Positions 17,274 through 26,749 are shown, counted from the first letter of the stretch. The stretch is DNA of 64,000 nt from Gemmatimonadetes bacterium SCN 70-22 (GCA_001724275.1 MEDZ01000006.1:1-64000), one strand, 5' to 3'. Notes: generated by a model from the letters alone, not told the origin. Numbers and translations are program-made.

Positions 17274-19040
17274 ATGCAGGGACGTTCGGCGCTGGCGTGG
17301 ATCGTGGCGGGAGCGCTCAGCATCGGCATGGGCGCATGCGACGGCGGGCGGGTCGGCTCACGACAGTCGGCGACGCGCCCTGCGCCGGTCGACTCGCTCG
17401 CCGACGCCTACTGGGCGACGTACCTGGACATCTACCCGGAGGACGGGACCGCCTCCGGCGTGCAAACCGCCGACCACTCGCGCATCCACGACAACGGCCT
17501 GGCGGCGCTGCGCCGCGACCAGGAGCGACTCGATCGCCTGCGCGCCGCCACGCTCGCGATAGACCCGACCGTCCTGGAGGGGACGCCGCAGGAAGTCACC
17601 TACGCGGTCCTTCGCGAGGCGCTCGAGAGCGAGTACGCGCGCCGCGCCTGCCGCACGGAGCTGTGGGGGGTGGCGTCGTACGTGAACGGGTGGCAGGCGG
17701 TCTACACCGACCTTGCGCTCCTGCAGCCGGTCGGCTCCGACTCGCTTCGCGCGGCCGCCCTCGCGCGGGCGCGGGCCCTCCCGGGTTTCATCGACACGGA
17801 GATCGCCAACCTGCGTGACGGGATCCGCCTGGGCTACAGCTCACCCAAGGTCATCGTTCGCAACGTCATCGGGCAGTTGGACAACCTCCTCGCGCCGCCG
17901 CCGTCGCAGTCGCCCTTCCACTCGCCCGCCGAACGCGACCGTACGGCGTCGTTCGACTCGGCGCTGACGCGCATCATCGCCGGCGAGATCAACCCCGCCA
18001 TCCGGCGATACCGGGACTTCCTGCAGCGCGAGTACCTCCCGGGTGCGCGTGAGACGCTGGGCGTCTCGGCCAATCCGCAGGGGGCGCAGTGCTATGCCGC
18101 CGCGCTGCGCGCATTCTCGAGCGTCCCGATCAGCGCCGACTCCGTGTACACGATCGGGCTGCGGGCGATGGAGCAGGTGCAAGGCGAGATGCGGGTCATC
18201 GCCGCGCGCAGCTTTGCCGGCGAGTCGCTGGGAACGCTCCTGCCGAAGCTGCGCAGCGACCCGCGCTACACCTTCCGTACGTCGCAGGAGATCATCGACT
18301 CGTCGTCGGCGGTGATCGCGCGGGGCAAGGCGGCGATGGCGCAGTGGTTCGGGCGGCTGCCGAAGGCGGACATCGTGATCCAGCCGTATCCCGAGTTCCG
18401 GCAGAAGGCCGGGGCCCCCGGGCAGTACCAGCCAGCCCCCGACGACGGTTCCCGCCCCGCCATCTTCCTCATCAACCCGTCGGACCCGACCCACAAGCCG
18501 CGGGCGGATGCCGAGAACGTGGCGGTGCACGAGGCCATCCCCGGGCATCACCTGCAGGCGGCGATCGCGAAGGAGCGCACCGACCTCCACCCGCTGTCGC
18601 GCTACCTGTTCAACTCGGGCTTCGGCGAGGGGTGGGGGTTGTACGCCGAGCGACTCGCCGACGAGATGGGGCTCTATTCCAGCGACCTGGGGCGCATGGG
18701 GATGCTGTCGAGCGAGGCGTTCCGTGCCGCGCGCATGGTGATCGACGCCGGCATCCACACCCGGGGGTGGACCCGCCAGCAGGCGCTCGACTATCTCCTG
18801 ACGCACACCGTCCTTCCACCAGCGATCGCCGAAGGCGAGATAGACCGCTACATCTCCTGGCCCGGCCAGGCGCCGTCGTACATGATCGGCCGGATGGAGA
18901 TAGTGCGGCTACGGGAGAGGGCGCGGTCGGCGCTGGGCGAGCGTTTCGACATTCGCGCCTTCCACGACCGGGTGCTGGAAGACGGGAGCGTCCCGCTAAC
19001 CTTCCTGCGCTCGCGCATCGAGCGGTGGGTGGTGCAGTGA
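17274..19040 (+). CDS. DUF885 zinc-peptidase-like lipoprotein
   Basis: This is a 588-residue predicted lipoprotein. AGGAGG at 17259-17264 is 9 bases before ATG 17274, which therefore beats the ATG at 17265. The signal peptide ends SIGMGAC. DUF885 proteins are M32/gluzincin-like: here NVAVHEAIPGHHLQ (HEAIPGHH, about residues 419-426) supplies the zinc and catalytic residues. The downstream GFGEGWGLYAERLADE gives the third ligand region. The C-terminal part (YISWPGQAPSYMIGRMEI) is the conserved end of the family. The likely role is peptide or amino-acid-ester hydrolysis in the envelope; the substrate is not known. It lies 109 bp after trpS but beyond its own ribosome site, and a strong bidirectional hairpin ends it. 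Confidence 0.85.
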   Translation: MQGRSALAWIVAGALSIGMGACDGGRVGSRQSATRPAPVDSLADAYWATYLDIYPEDGTASGVQTADHSRIHDNGLAALRRDQERLDRLRAATLAIDPTVLEGTPQEVTYAVLREALESEYARRACRTELWGVASYVNGWQAVYTDLALLQPVGSDSLRAAALARARALPGFIDTEIANLRDGIRLGYSSPKVIVRNVIGQLDNLLAPPPSQSPFHSPAERDRTASFDSALTRIIAGEINPAIRRYRDFLQREYLPGARETLGVSANPQGAQCYAAALRAFSSVPISADSVYTIGLRAMEQVQGEMRVIAARSFAGESLGTLLPKLRSDPRYTFRTSQEIIDSSSAVIARGKAAMAQWFGRLPKADIVIQPYPEFRQKAGAPGQYQPAPDDGSRPAIFLINPSDPTHKPRADAENVAVHEAIPGHHLQAAIAKERTDLHPLSRYLFNSGFGEGWGLYAERLADEMGLYSSDLGRMGMLSSEAFRAARMVIDAGIHTRGWTRQQALDYLLTHTVLPPAIAEGEIDRYISWPGQAPSYMIGRMEIVRLRERARSALGERFDIRAFHDRVLEDGSVPLTFLRSRIERWVVQ

Positions 19041-19042
19041 GG

Positions 19043-19090
19043 CGGGCCCGGGGAGATCTCGTCGTCATGGACGAGACCTCGCCGGGCCCG
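19043..19090. terminator. Long bidirectional hairpin between convergent genes
   Basis: The outer arms CGGGCCCGG (19043-19051) and CCGGGCCCG (19082-19090) are perfect. The interior continues the stem (CTCGTC/GACGAG) around a GTCATG loop. It lies between the DUF885 stop (19040) and the DUF4242 stop (19114), so it could serve both transcripts. No T run is present. Confidence 0.65.
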
Positions 19091-19113
19091 AGTGGACACC
19101 AGCCGGGCGATGG

Positions 19114-19431
19114 TCAGGCGGCGCCCGCCGCGACCTCGTGCTTCGGCCCCCAGATCATCCCCTCTGCGGTCAGGGGGTCGATCACGCTCAGGACTTCCGT
19201 GACCTTGTCGCACGGGAAGCCCCCCAGGCGCGCGCGCTCCTTGATGAGGTCCACGTTAGGCGAGATGTACACGCAGAAGAGCTTGTCGCGGGTCACGAAG
19301 CTGTGCAGCCACTGGATGCTGGGGCCGAGGCTGGTGAGCACGCTGACGGACTGGCGTGCGACGTCCATGAGCTGTTGCGCGCTGAAGGTGCCGAGTGCGG
19401 GAATGTGGCGCTCGATGAGGTACTTGGGCAT
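19114..19431 (-). CDS. DUF4242-type small protein
   Basis: A 105-residue soluble protein opens MPKYLIERHIPALGTFSAQQL, followed by PSIQWLHSFVT.DKLFCVYISPN and a C-terminal GFPCDKVTEVLSVIDP. This is the ferredoxin-like DUF4242 pattern, which includes the nickel-binding SCO4226-like proteins. The putative metal-site His residues (RHIP, WLHSF) are present. Family membership is clear by pattern, but the function is not established. It is the last gene of a minus-strand pair, with 57 bp including a hexamer repeat (19443-19472) separating it from the upstream lipoprotein-like gene. Confidence 0.75.
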   Translation of the reverse strand: MPKYLIERHIPALGTFSAQQLMDVARQSVSVLTSLGPSIQWLHSFVTRDKLFCVYISPNVDLIKERARLGGFPCDKVTEVLSVIDPLTAEGMIWGPKHEVAAGAA

Positions 19432-19442
19432 GGAAAGGTGGC

Positions 19443-19472
19443 GAGTTGGAGTTGGAGTTGGAGTTGGAGTTG
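19443..19472 (+). repeat. Hexamer tandem repeat (GAGTTG)x5
   Basis: Five perfect copies of GAGTTG lie just upstream of the DUF4242 start (19431), between it and the preceding stop. On the coding strand this gives a CAACTC run where a 5' leader would be, so copy number changes could alter expression of the DUF4242 gene. Confidence 0.85.
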
Positions 19473-19488
19473 GTGGGAGGGGCGTGCG

Positions 19489-20322
19489 TCAGGGCGTGGC
19501 AAGCGCGCATGACACCTTGGAGTTCCACATGGCGAAAGTGCCACTCGGGTTGGATCGCCAGTTCCAGATGTGCAGCGCCCACACCCCCAGCGGCTCGTTG
19601 CGCATGAAGGGCACGCCGAGGAGTCGGGGCGGCTCGGAGTGTTGCCAGGCGGCGAACGGCACCACGTAGTCGACGCCGACGAGCTCCAGGCGGCCGTCGC
19701 GCTGTGGCTCGTACATGATGAGCTCGGGGCGCAGCAGCTCGATGATCGTGTCCACGCGTGCGGGGGCGAGATAGTGAATGCCCTGGGCGCCGGCGGGTGA
19801 CGCGGCGCACCCGGCGGGAAACTGCGAGGTGTAGCCGTCCTCCTGGGCGGCGGAGAGGGAGTGGTACTTGGCCGTTGCCATCTTCACGAGGGCGATGGCT
19901 TCGCGCTGGGCCGGGGTGAGCTGCTCCTTCTCCCGACCGACGGTTGCATTGGCCGCGCCCTGCCTCGCCTCCATCCTGACGGTCCCGGGCGAGGGGGGTT
20001 CGTAGCTGCTGGCGCACGCGGTGACAAACACCGCGAGCATGGCGATGGTCCCGGCAAGGAGCGCCAACTCGCCCCTCGCGTGACCGGTGACGCGGAGCTG
20101 CGAGAAGATGGTCGGCGCGAGGGCGCGAAAGCGCTCCGAGATGGAACGCTCGGGGCTGGTGTACGACTCCGAGTCGTCGGTGCGGCGCGACTTGCGGGGC
20201 TTGGCGCGCTCGGCCTCGCTCCGTGGCGGGGCGATACGGAAGCGCGAGGCGACGCGGACGTCGCCCTCCGGCTCGCCGCAATCGATGGCGTCGTCGGTGG
20301 GGGGAGTGGGATGCAGCGACAT
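19489..20322 (-). CDS. Uncharacterised membrane-anchored protein
   Basis: The 277-residue protein starts at ATG 20322, which has GGAGA 4-8 bases upstream. Residues 1-80 are charged and probably cytoplasmic. Then comes a single hydrophobic segment (ELALLAGTIAMLAVFVTACASS, about 86-106), which also looks like a lipobox, so a second start at a GTG near residue 81 giving a plain lipoprotein is possible. The exported part has a conserved-looking core: KYHSLSAAQEDGYTSQFPAGC, GAQGIHYLAP and LRPELIMYEP.RDGRLELVGVDY. It belongs to a widespread family of unknown function that I recognise only as a pattern. It shares a transcript with DUF4242 and is divergent from the AraC gene. Confidence 0.65.
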   Translation of the reverse strand: MSLHPTPPTDDAIDCGEPEGDVRVASRFRIAPPRSEAERAKPRKSRRTDDSESYTSPERSISERFRALAPTIFSQLRVTGHARGELALLAGTIAMLAVFVTACASSYEPPSPGTVRMEARQGAANATVGREKEQLTPAQREAIALVKMATAKYHSLSAAQEDGYTSQFPAGCAASPAGAQGIHYLAPARVDTIIELLRPELIMYEPQRDGRLELVGVDYVVPFAAWQHSEPPRLLGVPFMRNEPLGVWALHIWNWRSNPSGTFAMWNSKVSCALATP

Positions 20323-20540
20323 GGGATCTCCAGAGTGTGTGTGTGCTTGGGCGGGCGTCGTGCCCGCGACAGGAGAGTGCCACCGTCGGCCCAAGCGCCC
20401 CATGCCCGGGATGACGCATTTCTTGCCCACGCGTTCGCGGTGCGCCGCGGACTTCGCCTCGCGTACGGATTGGTTGCCCGCGCGTACGGGGGAGTGGCGC
20501 GCGCGTGCGGCGCGCGCCCTGACGCACTAACTTTTTTGGC

Positions 20541-21509
20541 ATGGACCCACTCTCGGACGTGCTGCGTGCCGTGCGGCTCGACGGCGCCTTCTTCTACCTC
20601 GTGGAAGCGGTACACCCGTGGTCGGTACACTCGGAACCGGCGGTGGAGCTCACGCCGAGGGTGCTCCCGGGCGCCGAGCACCTCATCACGTATCACATCG
20701 TGACAGAGGGGAGCTGCTGGGGAGGGGTGATTGGAGAGCCGCAAGTACTGCTCGAGGCGGGCGACGCGATCCTCTTTCCGCACGGTGACGCGCACTTCAT
20801 GTCCAGCGCGGAGGGGGGACGGGTGGATCCCTCCCTACACACGTCACGCCCCGCCCGGTATCTCGACACCGTGCGCGTGGGAGCGGTGGGGGGGAGGGGG
20901 GAGGGAATGGGGAGGCGTACGGAGTTCGTGTGCGGCTTCCTGGGGTGGGATAGCCATCCGTTCAATCCGCTGCTGCGCTCGTTGCCGCGCATGCTGCACG
21001 TCCCCCGTGCCGCGGGAGAATGGCTCTCGCTCTTCCCGCGTCAGGCGGTGGTGGAGTCGCGGCGGGAGCGTGCTGGCGGCGCCACGGTCCTCACGCGCAT
21101 GGCCGAGCTCATGTTCGTGGAGGTGTTGCGCCGCCACATGGAGTCTGTCGGCGCGAGCCGGCGGGGATGGTTGGCGGCGCTGCGCGATCCAGTGGTCGGC
21201 GCGGCGCTGGCGCAGTTGCACGAGCATCCGGCGCGCGAGTGGACGCTGGCCGATCTCTCGCGCGGTGCCAACAGCAGCCGCACCGTGCTGTCGGAGCGCT
21301 TCGCCGAGCTGGTGGGGCTCACGCCGATGCAGTACCTGGCGCAGTGGCGGCTGCAACTGGCCGCCGAGCAGCTGGCGAGCACCGCCGAGAAGGTCGCCAC
21401 GATAGGCGAGAAGGTGGGGTACGAGTCGGAGGCGGCGTTCAGCCGCGCGTTCAAGCGGGCAACGGGAGAGTCACCGGCGGCGTGGCGGAGGAAGCGGGGG
21501 ACGGGATGA
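20541..21509 (+). CDS. AraC-family regulator with cupin_6 sensor
   Basis: This 322-residue regulator has a cupin N-terminal domain (about 8-195) carrying WSVHSEPA, ITYHIVTEGSCWG and LEAGDAILFPHGDAHFMSS, as in the cupin_6 group that includes RclR. The C-terminal 100 residues are the AraC double helix-turn-helix: ADLSRGANSSRTVLSERFAELVG and KVATIGEKVGYESEAAFSRAFKRATGESPAAWRR, the second fitting the family signature closely. In RclR two cysteines sense reactive chlorine; here Cys occurs at about 54 and 133, but the equivalence is not established. It is divergent from the membrane-anchored gene at 20322 and convergent with the quinoprotein. The target is not evident. Confidence 0.85.
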   Translation: MDPLSDVLRAVRLDGAFFYLVEAVHPWSVHSEPAVELTPRVLPGAEHLITYHIVTEGSCWGGVIGEPQVLLEAGDAILFPHGDAHFMSSAEGGRVDPSLHTSRPARYLDTVRVGAVGGRGEGMGRRTEFVCGFLGWDSHPFNPLLRSLPRMLHVPRAAGEWLSLFPRQAVVESRRERAGGATVLTRMAELMFVEVLRRHMESVGASRRGWLAALRDPVVGAALAQLHEHPAREWTLADLSRGANSSRTVLSERFAELVGLTPMQYLAQWRLQLAAEQLASTAEKVATIGEKVGYESEAAFSRAFKRATGESPAAWRRKRGTG

Positions 21510-21567
21510 GCGGAGGCGAGCGCCGGATTCCGGGGCGGAGGGAGTCACTGCGTCGGCGTGGCCGCCC

Positions 21568-23622
21568 CTAGGGCAGCGCAAACGCCACATACGTCCCTCC
21601 GCTCCTGGCCCCGTTCTTCCCCCCGCCGCACGCGATCACGATGTACTGCTTCCCGTTCACCATGTAGGTGGCCGGCGTGGTGTTGCCGGCGGCGGGGAGC
21701 TCCCCTTCCCACAACAGCGTCCCCGTCGCCTTGTCGAAGGCGCGGATCTTGTTGTCGTAGGTGGTGGCGGCGATGATCAGGAGCCCGTTCTTCGTGACGA
21801 TGGCGCCGCCGTAGTTGTCGCTCCCGGTGTTCCCGAGCCCCTGGGCCACGAGTGCCGGGTACTGGCCGAAGGGGATGGACCACTTCGTCTCGCCCGAGTT
21901 GAGGTCGATGGCGTTGAGCGTCCCCCAGGGGGGCTTGATGGCGGGGTACCCCTCGTGGTCGAGGAAGATGTCGAAGGTGGTGTTGCGGTACTTGAGGAAG
22001 GTGGGGAGGTGCAGCGGGAGGATGGTGGGGGCCTGGCCGCTCACCAGGTACTCGGTGAGCTGCGCCACCCCCGAGTCGCCTAACGAGGTGGCGAAGGCCG
22101 GCATGCGCCCGGTGCCGCCGCGGATGGCATTGGCGATCTGGTCACGCGTCAGGCGCCTGGCCACCCCCGCCAGCGTCGGCCCGATGGGGGTCGACTTGGC
22201 CCCGTGACATTCGGCGCAGTACGCGCCGAACAGCGACCGCTCCTCGCGCGGGACGATCTTCAGGATCCACCCCATCTCGTTGGAGTTGACGTACATCACC
22301 CCGGTCTCGGGGTCGAAGGCCGGTCCGCCGTATTCGCCTCCGCCGTCGACGCCGGGGAAGATGATGATCCCCCGGGTGTTGGGAGGCGTCCACGGGTCGG
22401 GGGTGGGATTCTCGCGGAAGAGCTTCAGCGCCGCGGCGCGTGCCTCGGGGGTGCGGTCGGTCAGCATGTCCTCGGTGAGCTGCTGGCGCGCGAAGGGCCT
22501 GGGGAGGACGGGGAAGCGCTGCGAGTCGGCGGTCACGTCGCCCTCGAGGAGGGCCGGGGGCATCTTGCGCCACTCGCTGGGGAAGAGCTCGGCCCCGCTG
22601 TCGCGGTCCAGGACCCAGACGTGCCCGGTCTTGGTGATCTGGGCGACGGCGTCGACGGGCTTCCCGTTTCGCCTGACGGTGACGAGCGCCGGCGCGGCGG
22701 GGAAGTCGCGGTCCCACAGGTCGTGCCGCAGCCCCTGGAAGTGCCACTTCCGCTCTCCCGTGTTGGCGTCGAGCGCGACGATGGAGTTGGCGAACAGGTT
22801 GTCGCCCAGGCGGTTGGCGCCATAGAAGTCGAACGAGGCGGAGCCGGTGGCGAAGAAGACCATCCCCCGCCGCTGGTCGACGGTCACCCCGCTCCACGCG
22901 TTGGCCCCTCCCGCCACCTTCCACGCGTCCGGCGACCACGTGTCGTAGCCGAACTCGCCGGGGTGCGGGATGGTGTGAAAGCTCCAGCGGATCGTCCCCG
23001 TCCTGACGTCGTACGCCCGGATGTCGCCCGGCGCCGAGGGGAGCGCCTCGGGGACGGCGGTCCCGATGATGAGCATGTCCTTGTACACGGCGCCCGGCGT
23101 GCTGGCGCTCACCGAGAGCCCCTCCACCGGACGCCCCAGCCCCTCGCGCAGGTCGACCCACCCGCTGTCGTTCCCCCACCCCGCCGCCGGCCGCCCGGTC
23201 CTGGCGTCGAGCGAGAAGAGGCGGTGGCGATAGTTGAAGTACACGCGCCCGTCGTGCACCACCACGCCGCGGTAGCGGATGCGCGGCCCCGAGAAGTGTC
23301 CCCCGGTGGGGTCGAAGCTCCACAGCTCCTTCCCGGTCGCCGCATCCAGGGCGAAGGCCCGCTGCTTGGGCGACACGGCGTACAGCACCCCGCCGACGAC
23401 GATGGGGTTGGACTGCATCTCGGACCCCTCGAAGGCATCCTTGGTGTCGTAGCGCCACGCCACTTGCAGCTGTGCGACGTTGGCGGGCGAGATCTGCGAT
23501 AGTGTGGTGTAGTGCGTCTTCTCGTGGCTCCCCAGGTAGACGGGCCAATCGGCGTTGGCGGGGGCGCCGCAGGAGACCGCGACCGACGTGAGGATCAGGG
23601 GGACGATGAAGCGGGGGCGCAT
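21568..23622 (-). CDS. PQQ-dependent dehydrogenase-like protein with inserted haem c domain
   Basis: This 684-residue exported protein is built as a quinoprotein propeller. It starts at ATG 23622 with a signal peptide ending SVAVSC. Blades contain the tryptophan-docking signatures (ALDAATGKELWSFDP, ALDANTGERKWHFQG, WVLDRDSGAELF, AIDLNSGETKW). The region around residue 470 carries an inserted cytochrome-c-like domain with YCAECHGA (CxxCH) and a later GRMPAFATSLGD (possible Met ligand). That permits electron transfer from PQQ to haem within one chain, as in quinohaemoprotein glucose or alcohol dehydrogenases. The substrate is not predictable. Calcium and PQQ ligands were not checked. It follows the ABC permease gene on the same strand after 146 bp, so linkage is uncertain. 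Confidence 0.82.
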   Translation of the reverse strand: MRPRFIVPLILTSVAVSCGAPANADWPVYLGSHEKTHYTTLSQISPANVAQLQVAWRYDTKDAFEGSEMQSNPIVVGGVLYAVSPKQRAFALDAATGKELWSFDPTGGHFSGPRIRYRGVVVHDGRVYFNYRHRLFSLDARTGRPAAGWGNDSGWVDLREGLGRPVEGLSVSASTPGAVYKDMLIIGTAVPEALPSAPGDIRAYDVRTGTIRWSFHTIPHPGEFGYDTWSPDAWKVAGGANAWSGVTVDQRRGMVFFATGSASFDFYGANRLGDNLFANSIVALDANTGERKWHFQGLRHDLWDRDFPAAPALVTVRRNGKPVDAVAQITKTGHVWVLDRDSGAELFPSEWRKMPPALLEGDVTADSQRFPVLPRPFARQQLTEDMLTDRTPEARAAALKLFRENPTPDPWTPPNTRGIIIFPGVDGGGEYGGPAFDPETGVMYVNSNEMGWILKIVPREERSLFGAYCAECHGAKSTPIGPTLAGVARRLTRDQIANAIRGGTGRMPAFATSLGDSGVAQLTEYLVSGQAPTILPLHLPTFLKYRNTTFDIFLDHEGYPAIKPPWGTLNAIDLNSGETKWSIPFGQYPALVAQGLGNTGSDNYGGAIVTKNGLLIIAATTYDNKIRAFDKATGTLLWEGELPAAGNTTPATYMVNGKQYIVIACGGGKNGARSGGTYVAFALP

Positions 23623-23768
23623 GAGTGGTGACGCGGGGATGAACGAACGGCGCACGCGTGGGGGGCACCGCCACCGCGCACCGAAGAGGAAACGACGGGG
23701 CGAACATGGCGAGGGGGGCGGCGAGGCGCTACGCCCGTCCCGGCGGCGGTGCGCATCCGTTCGCCCGA

Positions 23769-26429
23769 CTACTCGGTGCGCAGCGCCGTCATGGGATCGA
23801 TCCGCGACGCCCGCCACGCCGGGAGCAGGGTGGACAGGAGTGCCACTCCGGCAAGCCCCGCAGAAACCATGGCAATGGTAAGGGGATCGCGGGGCGAGAT
23901 CCCGTACACCAGCGGGCGCAACGCGCTCCCCAGGAGCCACGTCCCCCCCACCCCGAGCGCGACTCCCGTCGCGGCCAGCCAACCGCCCTGGCGCAGGAAC
24001 TGGCGGAGGATCTGCTCGCGCGAGGCGCCTAACGCCGCCCGCACGCCGATTTCCCGGATCCGCTCTCCCACCATCCCCGAGAGCACCCCATAGATGCCCA
24101 CCGCCGCCAGGACGAGTGCCGAGAGCGCGAAGGCCTGGAACAGGCGTTTGGCGAAGCGGCGCTGGGCGGTGGCCTGGTCGACCAGCGCCGTCATGGTGCG
24201 GACCTCGGCGACCGGAATCCCGCTGTTCACGGCGTTCACCGCCTCACGCAGCGAGCGGATGAGCGCACCCGTTTCGAGCGTGGAATGCACGACCAGGCGC
24301 ACGTAGGAGTCGGCGAACGGGTTCTGCTCCATGGGGAGGTACAACTGCCCGCCGCCGTCGGCATCGAGCCCCGGGTGCTTCACGTCACCCACCACGCCGA
24401 CGATGGTGCGTAGCGGTGAGTCGGAAGGGCCGAACCGCAGCCGGGCGCCTAACGGGCTCTGGTCGCCAAAACGCCGACGGGCCAGTCGCTCGTTGATCAC
24501 CACCACCGGGTCGGTCCCTGCCTTGTCCCCCTCCGTGAGAAAGCGGCCACTGACGAGCCTGAGCCCCATGGTGGTGGCGTAGTCGGCCGTGACGGCGAAG
24601 CGAAAGACGTCGCCGTCGGAGGCGTGACCATCCGCGGCCGGCACCTCCCAGTGTACGCCCCACGAGTCGAAGTCGTCCGAGAGCGGGAGCTGCGATGTCA
24701 GGGCCGCCGAGGTGACACCGGGGAGGGCGCGCGCCGCCTCGTGGACGGCGCGCCACGTCTCGCGAACCATCTCGTCCGATTGGAAGCGTTCTCCGGTGGC
24801 GCTCAGTGCCAGCTCGATGCGATCGTGGGTGGCGAACCCGACGTCGACGGCGAGCAGGCGCTGGACGCTCTGCACCAGGATGCCGGCGCCGCACAGCAGC
24901 AGGAGCGCCCGCGACAGCTCGGCCACGACCAGCGTGCGCCGTACGGCGTCATGTGCGCCACGTGTCACAGTGCGCGATGCGATCGCCAACCGGGCACGAA
25001 GGGCGCGGGCGTGCATGAAGGCGCCCGGCACGAGTCCGCTGACCATGCCTAACGCCGTGGCCAGGAGGGCGGTGAACAGGGCCACCGGGACGTCGATGCG
25101 CACCTGGTCGAGGCGGGGGAGCGACGCCGGCGCGAGCGCGACAAGCCCTCCGAGGGCGGCATGGGCGATGGCGAAGCCGAACAGGCTTCCCAGTCCCGAC
25201 ACCAGGAGCGCCTCCATCAGCATGCCGCGGGCGAGGCGCCACCGGCTGGCGCCGAGCGCGGCGCGAATCGTCGACTCGCCACCGCGCTGGATGGCCCGGG
25301 CGAGGAAGAGGTTGGTGGTGTTGGCGAGCGCGATCAGGACCAGCAGCGCCGCAGCGCCAAGCAAGGCGAGCAGGGGACCGCCTGTGCGCTCGTTGAGTTG
25401 GTCGCGAAGGGGAGTGAGGACGACGCCATTCCTGCCGTACGTGGCGGGATACGCGTCGCGGAGGCGATCGAACACGCGCTCGACGTCACGCGCGGCGACG
25501 GCCATCGGGACGCCGTCCCTCAGGCGCGCGACCGCCTGCAAATGACGACAGTCGCGACATGCCGAGCCGCTGGTATCGGCGTAGCCGAGTGGGCGCAGGA
25601 TCTCCGCACCCGGACTCAGCACGCTCTCGTAATTCGCCGGGAGCACGCCAATCACGCGGTGCTTCACGTCGCCGAGCGTGATGGTACGCCCGACGATGCC
25701 GGAGTCACCTCCAAAGCGCTGCTGCCACAACCGGTGGGCGAGGAGGACGACCGTGGTGGCGTTCGGGCGGTCCTCCTCGGGCGTGAAGTCGCGACCGAAT
25801 GCGACACGGACGCCCATGACCTCGAGCCAGTTGGCGGACACGGCCAGTCCCCTGAGGCGCGACGCGCCGGACTCGTCGGTGAGCGTTGGGGCGTAGTCTC
25901 GTGCGGCGGCGACGTGGGACAGCGACGGCGTCTCGCGCCGGAGGTCGGCAATCGTTCGGTATCCGAGTCGTCCCGCGCTGGCGTCGCCGAAGCGTTCGCG
26001 GAGGGTGACGATGCGATCGGCATCGCGGAATGGAAGCGCTCCCCACAGCGCCGGCCGGGCGATCGCGACGATGGCACAGGCTGCGCCGACACCGAGGGCG
26101 AGCGTCAGGCTGGCGGCGAGGGTGAAGCCCGGGGTGCGACGCAGCCGGCGTGCCGCCAACCCGAGGTCGAAGCCGATGTCGGACATGAGCCCCCTGGTGA
26201 AGGGAATTGCCTGATGATCGCGCTCACGGCGGAGTACCGCGGCGAGTGCCTCACGCCAGAATCGGCGACGTGCCGCCCGGACCGCCTCGGGAGCGGTGGC
26301 GGCCTCGTGGAACGCCTCGACCAGGTCACCCACGAGGAACTCGCGCTCGTGTTCCGGGACGCGCCGCTCGAGGAGCCAGAGCGCGATGCGCGGAGGGCGC
26401 GGCGCGGTGCGATCCTCGGCGCGCGACAT
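23769..26429 (-). CDS. ABC transporter permease of the ADOP type
   Basis: This 886-residue permease fits the acidobacterial duplicated orphan permease group. A short N-terminal module (RIALWLLERRVPEHEREFLVGDLVEAF) is specific to these proteins. A first MacB/FtsX unit follows (TPGFTLAASLTLALGVGAA helix, periplasmic core, three C-terminal helices), then a second (AQRRFAKRLFQAFALSALVLAAVGIYGVLSGM). Both halves end in the ALGASR..I motif seen in FtsX domains. No ATPase is encoded nearby, as expected for this orphan class. The ATG at 26429 overlaps the PadR stop codon by one base (TGATG), so translation is coupled and PadR is probably its repressor. The transported substrate is unknown. Confidence 0.85.
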   Translation of the reverse strand: MSRAEDRTAPRPPRIALWLLERRVPEHEREFLVGDLVEAFHEAATAPEAVRAARRRFWREALAAVLRRERDHQAIPFTRGLMSDIGFDLGLAARRLRRTPGFTLAASLTLALGVGAACAIVAIARPALWGALPFRDADRIVTLRERFGDASAGRLGYRTIADLRRETPSLSHVAAARDYAPTLTDESGASRLRGLAVSANWLEVMGVRVAFGRDFTPEEDRPNATTVVLLAHRLWQQRFGGDSGIVGRTITLGDVKHRVIGVLPANYESVLSPGAEILRPLGYADTSGSACRDCRHLQAVARLRDGVPMAVAARDVERVFDRLRDAYPATYGRNGVVLTPLRDQLNERTGGPLLALLGAAALLVLIALANTTNLFLARAIQRGGESTIRAALGASRWRLARGMLMEALLVSGLGSLFGFAIAHAALGGLVALAPASLPRLDQVRIDVPVALFTALLATALGMVSGLVPGAFMHARALRARLAIASRTVTRGAHDAVRRTLVVAELSRALLLLCGAGILVQSVQRLLAVDVGFATHDRIELALSATGERFQSDEMVRETWRAVHEAARALPGVTSAALTSQLPLSDDFDSWGVHWEVPAADGHASDGDVFRFAVTADYATTMGLRLVSGRFLTEGDKAGTDPVVVINERLARRRFGDQSPLGARLRFGPSDSPLRTIVGVVGDVKHPGLDADGGGQLYLPMEQNPFADSYVRLVVHSTLETGALIRSLREAVNAVNSGIPVAEVRTMTALVDQATAQRRFAKRLFQAFALSALVLAAVGIYGVLSGMVGERIREIGVRAALGASREQILRQFLRQGGWLAATGVALGVGGTWLLGSALRPLVYGISPRDPLTIAMVSAGLAGVALLSTLLPAWRASRIDPMTALRTE

Positions 26430-26746
26430 CACCCATCCAACTGCGCCGACAGTCCACGCGACAGCGCCCGCATCGCCCGCCACGCCTCGGTGATCGCGAC
26501 GCGACCGGCGGGGAGCACGTCGTAGTGCCGCCGACGCCGTCCGCCGCGCTGCGGGAGCGGATCGCCGACCCGCGACCGCACGTATCCCTTTTCCTCGAGC
26601 CGGGCGAGCGCCGTGTAGACGGCGCCGAGCGTGACGTCGCGTCCGGCGCGCTCCGCGATCTCGCGCTGGACCGCCGCGCCGAAGCCGGCGTCACCGAGGC
26701 GCAGGAGCGCCAGCATCACCAGCTGTTCGACGTCGCCGAGGGGCAT
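26429..26746 (-). CDS. PadR-family transcriptional regulator
   Basis: This 105-residue winged-helix repressor has the compact PadR-s form. LGDVEQLVMLALLRLGDAGFG opens the first helix; LGAVYTALARLEEKGYVRSRVG is the recognition helix and wing, and the GRRRRHYDVLPAGR strand completes the wing. A C-terminal helix provides the dimer interface. Its stop overlaps the permease start, a very common PadR-permease arrangement in this kind of genome. An AT-rich palindrome 14 bp upstream of its ATG (26760-26775) is the probable operator, giving autoregulation of both genes. The inducing ligand is not predictable. Confidence 0.9.
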   Translation of the reverse strand: MPLGDVEQLVMLALLRLGDAGFGAAVQREIAERAGRDVTLGAVYTALARLEEKGYVRSRVGDPLPQRGGRRRRHYDVLPAGRVAITEAWRAMRALSRGLSAQLDG

Positions 26747-26749
26747 GTC

